Assembly (NCBI GenBank): GCA_001940995.1
Contig: MSHC01000034.1
Location: 312,402 to 356,005 of the forward strand
Origin: Ruminococcus sp. Phil15
GTDB taxonomy: Bacteria > Bacillota > Clostridia > Oscillospirales > Ruminococcaceae
Direction: 5' to 3'
DNA length: 43,604 bases
Position numbers and translations under genes: made by a program
The notes under the pieces: model-generated
The model's database searches: none
Told to the model about the DNA's origin: nothing
Seen by the model: the letters and a program-made list of their open reading frames with translations, nothing else
Shown here: positions 1 through 9,433 of the stretch, piece by piece
Numbering within the stretch: position 1 is the first letter of the stretch
How the letters are laid out: each line of letters opens with the position of its first letter

Positions 1-1
1 T

Positions 2-122
2 ATGGTATAATAAACGCAGGGCGTATATTATATCCTTATGTCCTCGCAGATACGCAAATCAAAGATTTACTCAGTGTGAATCGGACGATTATACCATAAA
101 ATCTACTATCTCATGGTATAAT
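2..122 (+). promoter_or_regulatory. putP promoter with inverted repeat
   Basis: An extended -10 element (TGGTATAAT, 114-122) lies just upstream of the symporter start; the -35 region is weak. The 10-mer ATGGTATAAT at 113-122 also occurs at 2-11 and as its exact reverse complement, ATTATACCAT, at 88-97. The 88-97/113-122 pair forms a perfect inverted repeat with a 15-nt spacer, so the -10 box sits in one arm of a possible operator or hairpin. Operator function is inference. Confidence 0.55.
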
Positions 123-147
123 GAAAAAAATATAAGGGGTGTAAAAA

Positions 148-1716
148 ATGGGTGATAAAATCCAAATATTGATTGCAATGATTTCATATATGACAATTGT
201 TGTAGTCATCGGCATTATTTTTGCCAAAAAAGCAAATGCCAGCTCAGAAAACTACTTCCTCGGCGGTCGTTCGTTAGGTCCTTGGGTAACAGCTATGAGT
301 GCTGAAGCTTCGGATATGAGCGGATGGCTTCTTATGGGACTTCCGGGACTCGCTTACTGGTGTGGTCTTGCAGACGCTGCTTGGACAGCAATCGGTCTTG
401 CAATAGGCACATATTTGAACTGGCTTATCGTTTCTAAAAGACTTCGCAGGTACAGCATAAGAGCAAATAACTCAATTACTCTGCCTGACTTTTTTTCTAA
501 CAGATTCAGAGAGAGCAAAAAGGTTATCTGTTCTATTTCTGCACTTTTCATTCTTATTTTCTTTACAGTTTATGCTTCAAGCTGTTTTGTAACCTGTGGA
601 AAGCTTTTCTCTACGCTTTTCGATGCACCGTATATCCCTATGATGATTATCGGCGCTCTGTTCGTTCTTCTGTACACAATTCTTGGAGGATTTCTTGCTG
701 AAAGCGCTTCCGACTTTATGCAGGGCATCGTAATGTTCTTCGCACTTTCCGTCATTGTCGGTCTCGGCGTGTACAAGGCTGGAGGCGTATCCGAAATCGT
801 TGATAATGCAAAGTCTATTCCGGGATTTTTTGAGTTCTTTGGAATTGCTAATCCTACCCTTGATGCAGAAGGCACACAGCAGGTCGTAAATGGTGCGCCC
901 GCATTCTCTGAGGCTTCTGATTATAGCTTGCTGAAGATTTGTTCTATGCTCGCTTGGGGACTTGGATATTTCGGTATGCCGCAGGTACTCCTTAGATTTA
1001 TGGCCATTCGTAAGGAAGAGGAGCTTAAACGCTCAAGAAGAATTGCGATGATATGGGTGCTTATTTCTCTTACCGTTGCTGTGTTCATCGGTATTACAGG
1101 CAGATACCTTATGCCTACTGAACATCTTACTGATTCATCAGCTGAGAATATATTCATTTCTTTTTCGACAAGCTATCTTCCGCCGTTTATTGCCGGTGTT
1201 GTTATGGCAGGCATTCTTGCTGCAACAATCAGCTCGTCTGACTCCTATCTTCTTATTGCGGCTTCAGCATTTGCTAAGAATATCTACCAGAGCGTCATGA
1301 AGAAAGATGCAAGCGACAAGCAGGTTATGAAGATATCAAGGATTACACTTCTCTCAATTGCGCTTATCGCAATCGTGATTGCTCTTGATAAGGACAGCGT
1401 TATCTTCAACATTGTATCATTTGCTTGGGCAGGCTTTGGAGCAACATTCGGACCTATAATGATCTTCTCTCTTTTCTGGAAGAGGACAACGAGAGAAGGC
1501 GCTATTGCCGGTATGGTAAGTGGTGCGTCAATGGTATTCATCTGGAAGCTCGCCATCAGCAAGATTGGTGGTGCATTTGCAATTTATGAGCTTCTCCCTG
1601 CATTCGTGTTCTCTGCAATTGTTATCGTTGCAGTATCTCTGCTTACAGAAAAGCCATCAGCCGAAATTGAAGCAGACTTTGATGCAGTTAAAGCGGGCGA
1701 CGTCGCCGAGGGTTAA
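148..1716 (+). CDS. putP: Sodium/proline symporter, SSS family (PutP-like)
   Basis: 522-residue polytopic membrane protein of the sodium:solute symporter family, which imports proline or related solutes with Na+. The sequence shows about 13 hydrophobic segments and family landmarks: an N-terminal MSAEASDMSGWLLMGLPG region near residues 50-67, a PQVLLRFMAIR loop, and an SSSDSYLLIAASAF segment near residue 360 that matches the conserved Na+-site helix. Length is typical of PutP (about 500). The ATG is preceded by an AAGGGGTG ribosome binding site at 134-141. It is transcribed alone, ends at a strong terminator at 1744-1774, and converges with the minus-strand operon. Proline is the most likely substrate, but pantothenate or another solute cannot be excluded from sequence alone. 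Confidence 0.88.
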   Translation: MGDKIQILIAMISYMTIVVVIGIIFAKKANASSENYFLGGRSLGPWVTAMSAEASDMSGWLLMGLPGLAYWCGLADAAWTAIGLAIGTYLNWLIVSKRLRRYSIRANNSITLPDFFSNRFRESKKVICSISALFILIFFTVYASSCFVTCGKLFSTLFDAPYIPMMIIGALFVLLYTILGGFLAESASDFMQGIVMFFALSVIVGLGVYKAGGVSEIVDNAKSIPGFFEFFGIANPTLDAEGTQQVVNGAPAFSEASDYSLLKICSMLAWGLGYFGMPQVLLRFMAIRKEEELKRSRRIAMIWVLISLTVAVFIGITGRYLMPTEHLTDSSAENIFISFSTSYLPPFIAGVVMAGILAATISSSDSYLLIAASAFAKNIYQSVMKKDASDKQVMKISRITLLSIALIAIVIALDKDSVIFNIVSFAWAGFGATFGPIMIFSLFWKRTTREGAIAGMVSGASMVFIWKLAISKIGGAFAIYELLPAFVFSAIVIVAVSLLTEKPSAEIEADFDAVKAGDVAEG

Positions 1717-1743
1717 TACATAGCAAATATATTTTTAGAAAGT

Positions 1744-1774
1744 AAAAGTCTGGAATTTGAGTTCCAGACTTTTT
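1744..1774. terminator. Bidirectional terminator between putP and the HAD gene
   Basis: A 12-bp stem, AAAAGTCTGGAA (1744-1755) pairing with TTCCAGACTTTT (1762-1773), has a 6-nt loop. It is flanked by T runs on both strands, so it can stop both putP and the convergent minus-strand operon, which ends at 1776. Confidence 0.9.
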
Positions 1775-1775
1775 G

Positions 1776-2426
1776 TTATTCTGTAATAATTCCAAATACT
1801 TCGTTTGGGGTAGACGCAATGACCTTAGCGCCTGCTTTTGCAAGCTCGTCCCTGTGACGGAAGCCCCATGTTACAATAATATGATCAAGCCCCGAATTTC
1901 GGGCAGTCATTACGTCAACCTCTGAATCTCCTATGTACACGGCGTCGGATTTGTTTATATTAAGCTGTGAGAGTATATTGATAACTCCGTCAGGAGATGG
2001 CTTGCGGTTTACGCCCTGCTTTTCCCCTGCTACATAGTCAAACAGATTTGGAAAATACTCCTTACACAAATCCTGAGCCGCATAATCGGCTTTATTGGTG
2101 AGGACAGCCGTTTTCATACCGCACTCTCTGAGTCTTAAAACAAGCTCGTTTATGCCGTCATATGGGCGTGTTTTGTTTGAAGAATTGATTTTGTAATGTA
2201 AATTGAAATCAGTAAACACCTTGTCGGCGGCTTCGGTTGTGACTCCTTCAGGTAATGCCCTTTCTACAAGCTTTCTGATTCCGTTTCCTACAAATCTTCT
2301 TACTTCTTCAAGCGTTCTCTGGGGATATCCGCTTTTCTCAAGGGCATAGTTTACGCTGTCGTGGAGGTCGTCAAGAGTGTTGAGTATTGTCCCGTCGAGG
2401 TCAAAAATCGCTAATTTGTATTTCAT
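1776..2426 (-). CDS. HAD-superfamily phosphatase (phosphoglycolate phosphatase-like)
   Basis: 216-residue HAD subfamily IA hydrolase. Motif I is FDLDGTILNT at residues 7-16 (nucleophile and acid/base Asp), motif II is the Thr in VLTNK, and motif IV is YIGDSEVDV. The helical cap between motifs I and II fits phosphoglycolate phosphatase or PpaX-type enzymes; the substrate cannot be fixed. The start at 2426 (MKYKLAIFD) was chosen over a longer frame because it begins directly at motif I, follows a GGATAG ribosome binding site and leaves 8 bp to the upstream thioesterase, which the longer frame would overlap. Last gene of the minus-strand operon. Confidence 0.85.
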   Translation of the reverse strand: MKYKLAIFDLDGTILNTLDDLHDSVNYALEKSGYPQRTLEEVRRFVGNGIRKLVERALPEGVTTEAADKVFTDFNLHYKINSSNKTRPYDGINELVLRLRECGMKTAVLTNKADYAAQDLCKEYFPNLFDYVAGEKQGVNRKPSPDGVINILSQLNINKSDAVYIGDSEVDVMTARNSGLDHIIVTWGFRHRDELAKAGAKVIASTPNEVFGIITE

Positions 2427-2434
2427 ATCAATCA

Positions 2435-2830
2435 CTATCCTAAATGCGTTCCGGTTGCTGACACGGTTGCAATCATATTTCCGAGGTTGTCGGTAATTTC
2501 GATATTGAAGAAGCAAATTCTCTTTCCGTTCTTTACAAGCTTTGCTTCGCTGTAAAGTATATCTCCCTTAGGCGAGCTTAGATAGCTTATATTGCTCATT
2601 GTTGTGACTGTCGGCGTTCCGCCGAAATTTGACGCTACTGCAAATGTAAAATCCGCAAGGGTAAAAATTGCGCCGCCCATAATGTGACCTGTTGCGTTTG
2701 TATGGCTCTCGTTCACTTTAAGTGAACATTTTGCGTAATTTTCAGCGCAGTCTTCAATTACTATGCCCGTTGTTTCCACGGCATAGATATCCTTTGAGAA
2801 AAATTCTCTTGCTTCCTCTATACTGTTCAT
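2435..2830 (-). CDS. PaaI-family hotdog thioesterase
   Basis: 131-residue single-domain hotdog protein, the usual length of PaaI/YbgC-like acyl-CoA thioesterases. The segment GHIMGGAIFTLADFTFAVA (about residues 47-65) matches the family's HGG..LAD helix that holds the catalytic and CoA-binding residues, with I-M-G-G in place of H-G-G. The start codon overlaps the stop of the upstream gene (TAATG at 2828-2832), so translation is probably coupled. Its substrate and its tie to polysaccharide synthesis are unknown. Confidence 0.8.
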   Translation of the reverse strand: MNSIEEAREFFSKDIYAVETTGIVIEDCAENYAKCSLKVNESHTNATGHIMGGAIFTLADFTFAVASNFGGTPTVTTMSNISYLSSPKGDILYSEAKLVKNGKRICFFNIEITDNLGNMIATVSATGTHLG

Positions 2831-3978
2831 TATTCATTCTCCTTCAACTCTTTGAGTGCTTTGATTTCAGCTGACACTCTGTTCCTGTTGCTTACAATGC
2901 GGTGTATTAATCTATACGGATAGGCAAACGGCAGAAGAATTTTATACTTCTTTACTTTAGGGAAAATCATATACATAGTACTTACTGGAGGAAATGCTCT
3001 TGTAAGAAGATACCTAAGTTTTCCTAAGCAGTTATTTTTATCCCCGTTTTTTCTTATAGTGTTGGATACATAATTCTGTAAATTTCCGTATGTTCCTGAA
3101 CTGAGGCAATACTCAATAAACTCGGTTTCTGCATTAGAATATTCTGCCGTATCGCCGCTATCAAACAGCTTCAGCGAAGCTTCTCTGGCAAGCCTTTCGA
3201 ACTCATTAATGCCTGCTTTGTCACATTCTGCTTCGATATATTCAAAATCAAGACTTTCTCTGAATTTTTTCAGGCATATATAGATGTCGAGAATAAGCTT
3301 TATACCGATACCTGTATTAATAAAATGTTTATAGCCGTGAGAAACGGTATGAATGTACAGGTCGTTATCAGAAAAATGATATCTTATCTTTTTATCATCG
3401 TCTTGTATAAGCTTTTCCTTAACATTAGTGTAATACTCACAAAGCTGTTTTGTGGAATCGTTGTATAGTTTTGTATGCATTTCAAAGTTAAGAACAGGCT
3501 CTTTTTGGTAGGTATCGTGGTGGACACAATCATATGCCACTACGTTGTATCCTTCAGAAACGAAAAAATCACGAATCTTACTTTGGTAGTTCTTATCAAA
3601 TAGGATATCGTTGTCAGCCATCTGCCGCATATATGGCTGCGGAAAGAGTGTGCTTAGGACGAGTCCCTTCAACGGAGCATACCATATTCCTTCTTTTTCC
3701 ATAAAGGCATAGACCTTTTCTCTTTCAGCGTCAAACATAAGAACACGGTACAGACTATGGTTTATTTCTTTCTCCCAGCGCTTGTCATTCGTTTTACAGG
3801 CAACTAGCGAATGTCCGACAATAGCGGTAAGATTATGCTTTTTTGAAAGGTTAAAGATGGCGTTTGTATCCATCTTCGCTACTCTGTCCGAATCGGGTAT
3901 AACTTCGTTCAAAGAGCAGTTTATAAGATAAATCATATCGAAAAATGCTTTATTCATAAGCTTTCTCTTTTCTTCCAT
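2830..3978 (-). CDS. Nucleotidyltransferase-family protein (NTP_transf_5-like)
   Basis: 382-residue protein with the hallmark of the uncharacterised nucleotidyltransferase family PF14907: an APLKGLVLSTLF segment followed by YMRQMADNDILF, where the D-N-D stands at the metal-binding Asp pair (residues about 98-130). Members often sit in surface-polysaccharide or glycosyltransferase loci, as here, but their reaction is not established. The ATG is preceded by GGCAGGTG. A hairpin lies between this gene and upstream glf, so it is probably transcribed by partial read-through. Confidence 0.75.
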   Translation of the reverse strand: MEEKRKLMNKAFFDMIYLINCSLNEVIPDSDRVAKMDTNAIFNLSKKHNLTAIVGHSLVACKTNDKRWEKEINHSLYRVLMFDAEREKVYAFMEKEGIWYAPLKGLVLSTLFPQPYMRQMADNDILFDKNYQSKIRDFFVSEGYNVVAYDCVHHDTYQKEPVLNFEMHTKLYNDSTKQLCEYYTNVKEKLIQDDDKKIRYHFSDNDLYIHTVSHGYKHFINTGIGIKLILDIYICLKKFRESLDFEYIEAECDKAGINEFERLAREASLKLFDSGDTAEYSNAETEFIEYCLSSGTYGNLQNYVSNTIRKNGDKNNCLGKLRYLLTRAFPPVSTMYMIFPKVKKYKILLPFAYPYRLIHRIVSNRNRVSAEIKALKELKENE

Positions 3979-4011
3979 AATTTCACCTGCCTTTACATTT
4001 GGCTAAAACAA

Positions 4012-4036
4012 TTGCGGCAGATTTTCTCCGCCGCAA
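4012..4036 (-). terminator. Hairpin after glf (intra-operon terminator or attenuator)
   Basis: TTGCGGC (4012-4018) pairs with GCCGCAA (4030-4036). On the minus strand it is followed by TTGTTTTAG. It lies 9 nt past the glf stop codon and would reduce transcription into the NTP_transf_5/thioesterase/HAD genes. Confidence 0.6.
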
Positions 4037-4044
4037 AGTTTCAG

Positions 4045-5160
4045 TTATTCGCTGATTTTACCGAATTCCTTTTTAACAGCTTCAAGTGCAGCAGCAATTA
4101 CCTTATCCATATCGTAATACTTATACTCGCCAAGTCTGCCACCGAAGATAACCTTTTCTTCCTTGTCAGCAAGAGCCTTATATTTGAGGTACAGCTCGCT
4201 GTTCTTTTCATTGTTTACAGGATAGTAAGGCTCATCTCCAGGCTTCCATTCAGCAGAGTATTCCTTGGAGATAATTGTTGTTGGCTGTGTGCCGAATTCA
4301 AAGAACTTATGCTCGATAATTCTGGTGTATGGGTGGTCGTGGTCGTTGTAGTTAACGACCGCATTGCCCTGATAGTTATCCGTTGCAAGCTCCTCTGTTT
4401 CAAATCTTACGCTTCTGTACTCAAGATTTCCGTAGCAGAAATCAAAGTAAGCGTCAATAGGACCTGTGTATACAATTTTATCTGCGCAGGCGTTAAGCTC
4501 ATCGCGGTTTGTAAGATAGTCCTTTTCGAGGATTACGTCAATGCCCTCTAACATATTTTCGATAAGCTTTGTGTAACCTCCCATAGGGATACCCTGATAA
4601 CTGTCGTTGAAGTAGTTGTTATCGTAGGTAAATCTTACAGGCAGACGCTTTATAATAAATGCAGGAAGCTCCTTGCAGTCTCTTCCCCACTGCTTTTCGG
4701 TGTAGCACTTTACAAGCTTCTCGTAGATGTCACGGCCAACGAGAGAGATTGCCTGTTCTTCGAGGTTCTTTGGCTCGCCCTTGATCTCTTTTTTCTGCTC
4801 GTCTATAATAGCCTTAGCTTCTGCCGGAGTTGTGATCTTCCACATCTTTGAGAATGTGTTCATATTGAATGGCATATTGTAAAGCTCGCCCTTGTACTTA
4901 GCAACCGGTGAGTTTGTATACCTGTTAAACTCTGCAAATCTCTGGACATAGTTCCAGATGAACTTGTCGCTTGTGTGGAAAATATGTGCGCCGTAAACGT
5001 GGACATTGATATCGCTGCGCTTTTCCGTGTAGATATTTCCTGCGATATGGTTTCTCTTGTCTATAACAAGACAGCTTTTTCCGTTTTTCTTTGCTTCGTA
5101 AGCGAATACAGAACCGTAAAGTCCTGCGCCTACGATAAGGTAATCATAATGCTTAGACAT
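4045..5160 (-). CDS. glf: UDP-galactopyranose mutase
   Basis: 371-residue FAD enzyme that interconverts UDP-galactopyranose and UDP-galactofuranose, the donor for Gal-f polymers; cytoplasmic. The N-terminal Rossmann motif GAGLYG (residues 11-16) is followed by the mutase signature around VYGAHIFHTSDKFIW and NRYTNSPVAKYKGELYNMPFN, and ends with the FGGRLGEYKYYDMDKVI flavin-binding tail. Length matches bacterial Glf (about 370-390). The start at 5160 was chosen because GGAGG precedes it and the protein begins at the dinucleotide fold; it overlaps the upstream gene by 8 bp. The GlfT2-like transferase two genes upstream uses its product. Confidence 0.95.
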   Translation of the reverse strand: MSKHYDYLIVGAGLYGSVFAYEAKKNGKSCLVIDKRNHIAGNIYTEKRSDINVHVYGAHIFHTSDKFIWNYVQRFAEFNRYTNSPVAKYKGELYNMPFNMNTFSKMWKITTPAEAKAIIDEQKKEIKGEPKNLEEQAISLVGRDIYEKLVKCYTEKQWGRDCKELPAFIIKRLPVRFTYDNNYFNDSYQGIPMGGYTKLIENMLEGIDVILEKDYLTNRDELNACADKIVYTGPIDAYFDFCYGNLEYRSVRFETEELATDNYQGNAVVNYNDHDHPYTRIIEHKFFEFGTQPTTIISKEYSAEWKPGDEPYYPVNNEKNSELYLKYKALADKEEKVIFGGRLGEYKYYDMDKVIAAALEAVKKEFGKISE

Positions 5161-7540
5161 TAAATTTATCCTCCAGTCTTTTGTCGTACACGCTGTATAC
5201 ACAGTTGGTATCAATTTTTTTTGGTGCAAACAGCGCATTTTTCAGCCAGTCTTTAGAACGTTTCTTTTCAACCTTGAGAATTTCGTTAACCTTTGTATAA
5301 TCAATAGATTCCAACAGCTTTTCGTTGCCAACGATATCCTTAGGGTCGGTAACATATCTGTCGGTCAGCTCGAAAAGACCCAACAAAGACTCAAATCTAG
5401 AAATACCGCGTTTTATATTTGCAATACCGATAAACGGCTTTTCAAAGATAATACCGAAGCTTATTCCGTGACAGCTGTCGGTTACGAGAAATTCGCAGTT
5501 TTTGATATAATAAAGCCAGTCCTCAACCTGAACATTACTCGGGATCTCGCCCATGCCTTCCATTCTATTTGTGTTGTCATTAAGCGTCCAAGGCAAACCG
5601 TCCAGCAGATTTATAAGCTTCATGCCGAGCTTTTCAGATACCCATTTCAAAGCACTTTTCTTTTCGGAAGTAGGGTCAAGAATATAGGTAGCGATAAACT
5701 TCTCGTTTTTATCCTCACGATTATTTGCAGCAGACTTTTTGGTAAGTTCAATAAAAATTTCCTTGTCAGCAACAAATACCGGGTCGAGAACCTGTACAGC
5801 ATTTACGCCGTAAGCCTCGTTTGCAATTCTAACGCCGTCCGCTTCACGCACCGATATAGCGTCAAATCGACCCATATATTCGGAAATAGTCGTTCTATCG
5901 TTGACATTGGCAAAATCCTTGGGATGTCCGAAAGATGCCGCATAAGAAAGCTTCTTTTTGCTCTTTTCGACGAAATCAAAGTAATAAGCCATACCGAAGT
6001 GTCTGCTTATTCCTCTGTTCCATACCTGGTCGCAGCCCATAACAAATGTATCAACATGGTCATTGAGGATTTTCAGCTCATTCAGGCGATACTTTCTGCT
6101 GATTTCATAATGCTCCATAGCAAAACGTCTGGAGTGAGTCATAAGATGCTCAGGGTCATTTTCCTTGATTAAAGGCTTGTCAATCATGATAACAGAAAGT
6201 CCGAAGCCTTTGATCAGCTCATGCAAAGCATAATAGGTTGCAACGCTACCGTAATTACAGCCATGCCACACGCCGAAAATACCAACATCAAACTTTCTCT
6301 TTGTTGCATACTCAAAAGCTTTGTCGAGGCTCATGCCAAGATTAATATTCCTGAAATACAGGTCATGTGCGGGGTTAGATTTAAAAGTATGATTAAACGG
6401 CTGACCGTGAGTGAGAATATACTCGATGTCCACCTGTTTATAGAGCTTTAGCTCAGGGATAATCTCATCCATAAGCTTTTGACCCTTTTCGCTATTTACT
6501 GTAACTATAGATGTTCCTTTTCCGTCGTCGTAATCAGTGTCAAGTGCCCTAACTCCCCAAAAATCCGCCAAAGTCAAATCGCCCTGTCTTGGGAGCTTGG
6601 CAGAATTACAAGTTCCGCAGGATTTTCTTACGGAAATACAAGGGAGAAACGCTTTGTAATATGGGTCGATACCTCTTGTTTTTCTGTAAACAGAGCCGTC
6701 TTTATATTTTACGTTCATTTCGGTTGACCAGCCAAAATACTCTTTGCTTCTAAAGCTGAGGCTTTTAATATTTTCGGGGCCGCCGTGAACTTCGTTAATA
6801 TACTTCTCAAAAAGCTTAGGCGATGGGCTTCCGTGACACATAAGGTCGAGAGTAAACAACTGCTCGTCACTTATTTTCTTGGCGTCCAGATAGGCGTTAA
6901 GGCCTGCAACCTGACAACCGCAACCACAGAACAACACAGGCTTACCTTCTTTGAGCTTGTCGCCGATTTCTCTGTATACTGTGTTTGTATCGCTCTGAAC
7001 GTATTTTGATTCTCTCAGCTTCTGCATATCCTCCTCAGAGGAAACAAGAGTATGTTTCAGCACGAAATTATCGTCATACGCCGCACCGCAGACATATCCG
7101 CCCTTGGCAAGAATTTTAGAGGAAACCAAAGAGAAGATAGCTCCTGACGAGCTTTTCATTCTGATTTCATCTCCGCCGAAAGCCGCATAGCACTTCGGAC
7201 GAGCATCATTCTTGTAAACAGGATTATTTGCAGGGCATTTTTTAATGCAAAGACCGCATTTTACGCATTTTTCGTGGTCAACAACGGGAGCAAGAAAGCC
7301 CTCGCTGTTATACTGCATAGTAATAGCGTTCACAGGGCAAATGTTATAACAAGCGCCGCAGCCTGTGCAGAAATCCGCCTTCAAATGCTCGACAGTTACA
7401 GGATTGTCAGTGGTGAGAACACTTTCTTCCTGAACAGGATCCTCCGTCTGAGGAGCAGATAGTGAAACGGTATTTTTATTATCAAAAAAAGCGTTTCTGG
7501 CAGCCCTCAGAGTTCTGTAAATTCTACCCTGTTTATTCAT
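5153..7540 (-). CDS. Ferredoxin/FrhB-type domain fused to polysaccharide pyruvyltransferase
   Basis: 795-residue fusion. Residues 58-68 and 92-102 carry two [4Fe-4S] motifs (CTGCGACYNICP and CVKCGLCIKKCP). Residues about 115-385 match the coenzyme F420 hydrogenase/dehydrogenase beta-subunit family (SSGAIFS, a GCGCQ cysteine cluster near 206-209, and the SCGTCNSAKLPRQGDLTLADFWG segment near 308-329). Residues about 418-730 match the CsaB-like polysaccharide pyruvyltransferase family (GVWHGCNYGSVATYYAL, FVMGCDQVWN, LVTDSCHGISFGI). Pyruvyltransferases put ketal pyruvate on sugars from phosphoenolpyruvate. The redox half has no assigned role here; F420 itself is unlikely in this host. It overlaps the upstream gene by 4 bp (ATGA). 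The domain calls are firm; the joint function is unknown. Confidence 0.85.
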   Translation of the reverse strand: MNKQGRIYRTLRAARNAFFDNKNTVSLSAPQTEDPVQEESVLTTDNPVTVEHLKADFCTGCGACYNICPVNAITMQYNSEGFLAPVVDHEKCVKCGLCIKKCPANNPVYKNDARPKCYAAFGGDEIRMKSSSGAIFSLVSSKILAKGGYVCGAAYDDNFVLKHTLVSSEEDMQKLRESKYVQSDTNTVYREIGDKLKEGKPVLFCGCGCQVAGLNAYLDAKKISDEQLFTLDLMCHGSPSPKLFEKYINEVHGGPENIKSLSFRSKEYFGWSTEMNVKYKDGSVYRKTRGIDPYYKAFLPCISVRKSCGTCNSAKLPRQGDLTLADFWGVRALDTDYDDGKGTSIVTVNSEKGQKLMDEIIPELKLYKQVDIEYILTHGQPFNHTFKSNPAHDLYFRNINLGMSLDKAFEYATKRKFDVGIFGVWHGCNYGSVATYYALHELIKGFGLSVIMIDKPLIKENDPEHLMTHSRRFAMEHYEISRKYRLNELKILNDHVDTFVMGCDQVWNRGISRHFGMAYYFDFVEKSKKKLSYAASFGHPKDFANVNDRTTISEYMGRFDAISVREADGVRIANEAYGVNAVQVLDPVFVADKEIFIELTKKSAANNREDKNEKFIATYILDPTSEKKSALKWVSEKLGMKLINLLDGLPWTLNDNTNRMEGMGEIPSNVQVEDWLYYIKNCEFLVTDSCHGISFGIIFEKPFIGIANIKRGISRFESLLGLFELTDRYVTDPKDIVGNEKLLESIDYTKVNEILKVEKKRSKDWLKNALFAPKKIDTNCVYSVYDKRLEDKFNV

Positions 7541-9384
7541 ATACCCAAATACTCCCTCCAGAATTCTTCAGACGTAAAGTTCTTGAATTCGTTTCTATAT
7601 GCCTGTTCAATTTTTAGATGATTTTTCTTGTAGTTCTTCATAGTCTTGCGGTATCTCTTTATAAGCTTGAAGCATCTCTTTCTGCTCATTTCTCTGATAC
7701 AAGCGGTGTTATCATTAGGATTGAGAGCGATAAGGCGCTTCCTTCTGAAGTTTTTGCCCGGAACAAAGAACCAGTCGAACGCAACAACCTCCGGCCATCT
7801 TCTGAGCATAAAGCCCGGAAGGAGGTGTCCGTTTATTGTGAGTACATATACAGCCTTCTTAAAGAGGTTAAGTCTTCTGTATGAATAGCAGTCGGCGTTT
7901 GCGAGGTTATATTCGCTTGGAAGCTCAGAGATAGGAACAAGCTTATCGTTTTTACCTGCGTGCTCCTTGAGGCAAAGCTCGCCTACCGTGTTCTTTAAGA
8001 AATCGGGGCCTTGCATAAAGTCGTCTATTGCGTCAAGAATCTGCTCTGCGTTATTATAAGCAAATCTTGTAAGCTCCTTCCAGAAAAGCGTGCGCATACG
8101 CTTTATGAAGTCTATGTCCTTGCAGATGTCGGATGCTGCCTGGATTACAAGGCTGTTTCTGTGAACCTGGTAAAGCTCCATTGCGGCGTTGAACTTGCCT
8201 GCAAAGCCGACGTGCCAAATTGCGATACCGTTGAGAGTAAGGAATTTAGCATTATTTCTGATGCTGAATTCAACGTCGTCGCCTCTTACGAATACAGGGA
8301 GCGGCAGACCGTTTTTGTCGATGAGCGTCATGGGAATACAGCAGAACCACCAACCCGCATAGCAATCGTTTTCTACACGTTTGCCCATTTCTTCGTTATC
8401 GAGAAGCGAAGAAATTCTACGCATATCAAGTCTGTTTTTAAGCGGACCATAAGATCCGTCAGCCTTGTGTACATATCCGACGTCCTCGTACTGAGTTTCT
8501 CTGAGGTCATAGTCAAACATAGCGCCGCTTACGAAGCATTCCTCGTACTCTGGCTTTACAATTCTGAGGAGGTAGAAAAGTCTGAAAAGGCTCTCGTGCA
8601 TAACCATAACGTCGTCGTCCATAAGGAGAACGTGGGTAGGCTTCGCATCGAGGTGGATAGCTTCAATCATACCTCTTGTAAAACCGCCTGAACCGCCAAC
8701 GTTAGGGTTAGGATAAACCTTTAAATCCTCGCAGTTGAATTCTTCGGGATTGAGAGTTCTTCCGTTGTCGATAACGTGGACAAAGATATTTCCCTTCATA
8801 TCGCTGTCGTCAGAAAGAACGTGTTCCTTGATAAGCTTTATATTATTTTTGATAAAGGCTTCTTTTTTGAATGTGGTAGAAACCATAGAAATCTTTATTT
8901 TTCTGATGTTTTCTTCCTGAACCTCCGCCATATAGCAGGCATCATAGATTTTAAGCTCCTCGTGAGCACAGATATTAAAGCTAACGAGCGGCTTATCCGT
9001 TGCAGGGATATCAATAATAATTTGCGTCTTTTCTTCTGATTCAATAACCTTGCTGAGCATTATGGAGCAATTTACATTCTTGGAGTTTCTGAAAACCTCT
9101 ATAAGCTCGATTACGCCCTTGCCGCTGAATGTAACGGCAAGCTTGAAATTATCAGCAAACGTGTGCTGTTTCCAGTTGCTTACCTGGAGACAGTTGAAAT
9201 ATGAAGTGAAATCTACCGTATCATATTTCTTGATAATATGGCATTTCTCCTCAGGATTATAGAGCAAATCAAGAGGTCTGCCCTCAAATGCTCCTCTATG
9301 CATAAGCTCGGAGTACTTTCTGAGGTTAGCGTCTGCATTATGCTGCATAACAATATTCTGAAGCTTAACTGTTTTAATTCCCAT
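7537..9384 (-). CDS. GlfT2-like galactofuranosyltransferase (GT2)
   Basis: 615-residue glycosyltransferase resembling the GlfT2 polymerising galactofuranosyltransferase. It has an N-terminal beta-rich region (1-160), a GT-A domain with the metal-binding DDD at residues 256-258 (HVLLMDDDVMVM), WW at 345-346, the catalytic GDD at 368-370 and the histidine motif WHVGF at 390-394. The order and spacing agree closely with GlfT2 of mycobacteria (Asp256/258, Asp372, His396, recalled from the literature). It would add Gal-f units from UDP-Gal-f on the cytoplasmic membrane face. The clustered Glf supports this donor. Ribosome binding site AAAGGTG; 4-bp overlap with the next gene. Confidence 0.85.
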   Translation of the reverse strand: MGIKTVKLQNIVMQHNADANLRKYSELMHRGAFEGRPLDLLYNPEEKCHIIKKYDTVDFTSYFNCLQVSNWKQHTFADNFKLAVTFSGKGVIELIEVFRNSKNVNCSIMLSKVIESEEKTQIIIDIPATDKPLVSFNICAHEELKIYDACYMAEVQEENIRKIKISMVSTTFKKEAFIKNNIKLIKEHVLSDDSDMKGNIFVHVIDNGRTLNPEEFNCEDLKVYPNPNVGGSGGFTRGMIEAIHLDAKPTHVLLMDDDVMVMHESLFRLFYLLRIVKPEYEECFVSGAMFDYDLRETQYEDVGYVHKADGSYGPLKNRLDMRRISSLLDNEEMGKRVENDCYAGWWFCCIPMTLIDKNGLPLPVFVRGDDVEFSIRNNAKFLTLNGIAIWHVGFAGKFNAAMELYQVHRNSLVIQAASDICKDIDFIKRMRTLFWKELTRFAYNNAEQILDAIDDFMQGPDFLKNTVGELCLKEHAGKNDKLVPISELPSEYNLANADCYSYRRLNLFKKAVYVLTINGHLLPGFMLRRWPEVVAFDWFFVPGKNFRRKRLIALNPNDNTACIREMSRKRCFKLIKRYRKTMKNYKKNHLKIEQAYRNEFKNFTSEEFWREYLGI

Positions 9385-9433
9385 TAGAATTCACCTTTCT
9401 GTTTGATGTCATTATATCTTTGTTCCCGTATTT

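Noticed and set aside
4012-4551. Long plus-strand frame of 179 codons over glf
   Set aside because: It lies antisense to a clearly recognised glf; no ribosome binding site or family.
5468-6172. Plus-strand frame of 234 codons
   Set aside because: Antisense to the FrhB/pyruvyltransferase fusion with intact motifs.
8011-8691. Plus-strand frame of 226 codons
   Set aside because: Antisense to the GlfT2-like gene, whose motifs are certain.
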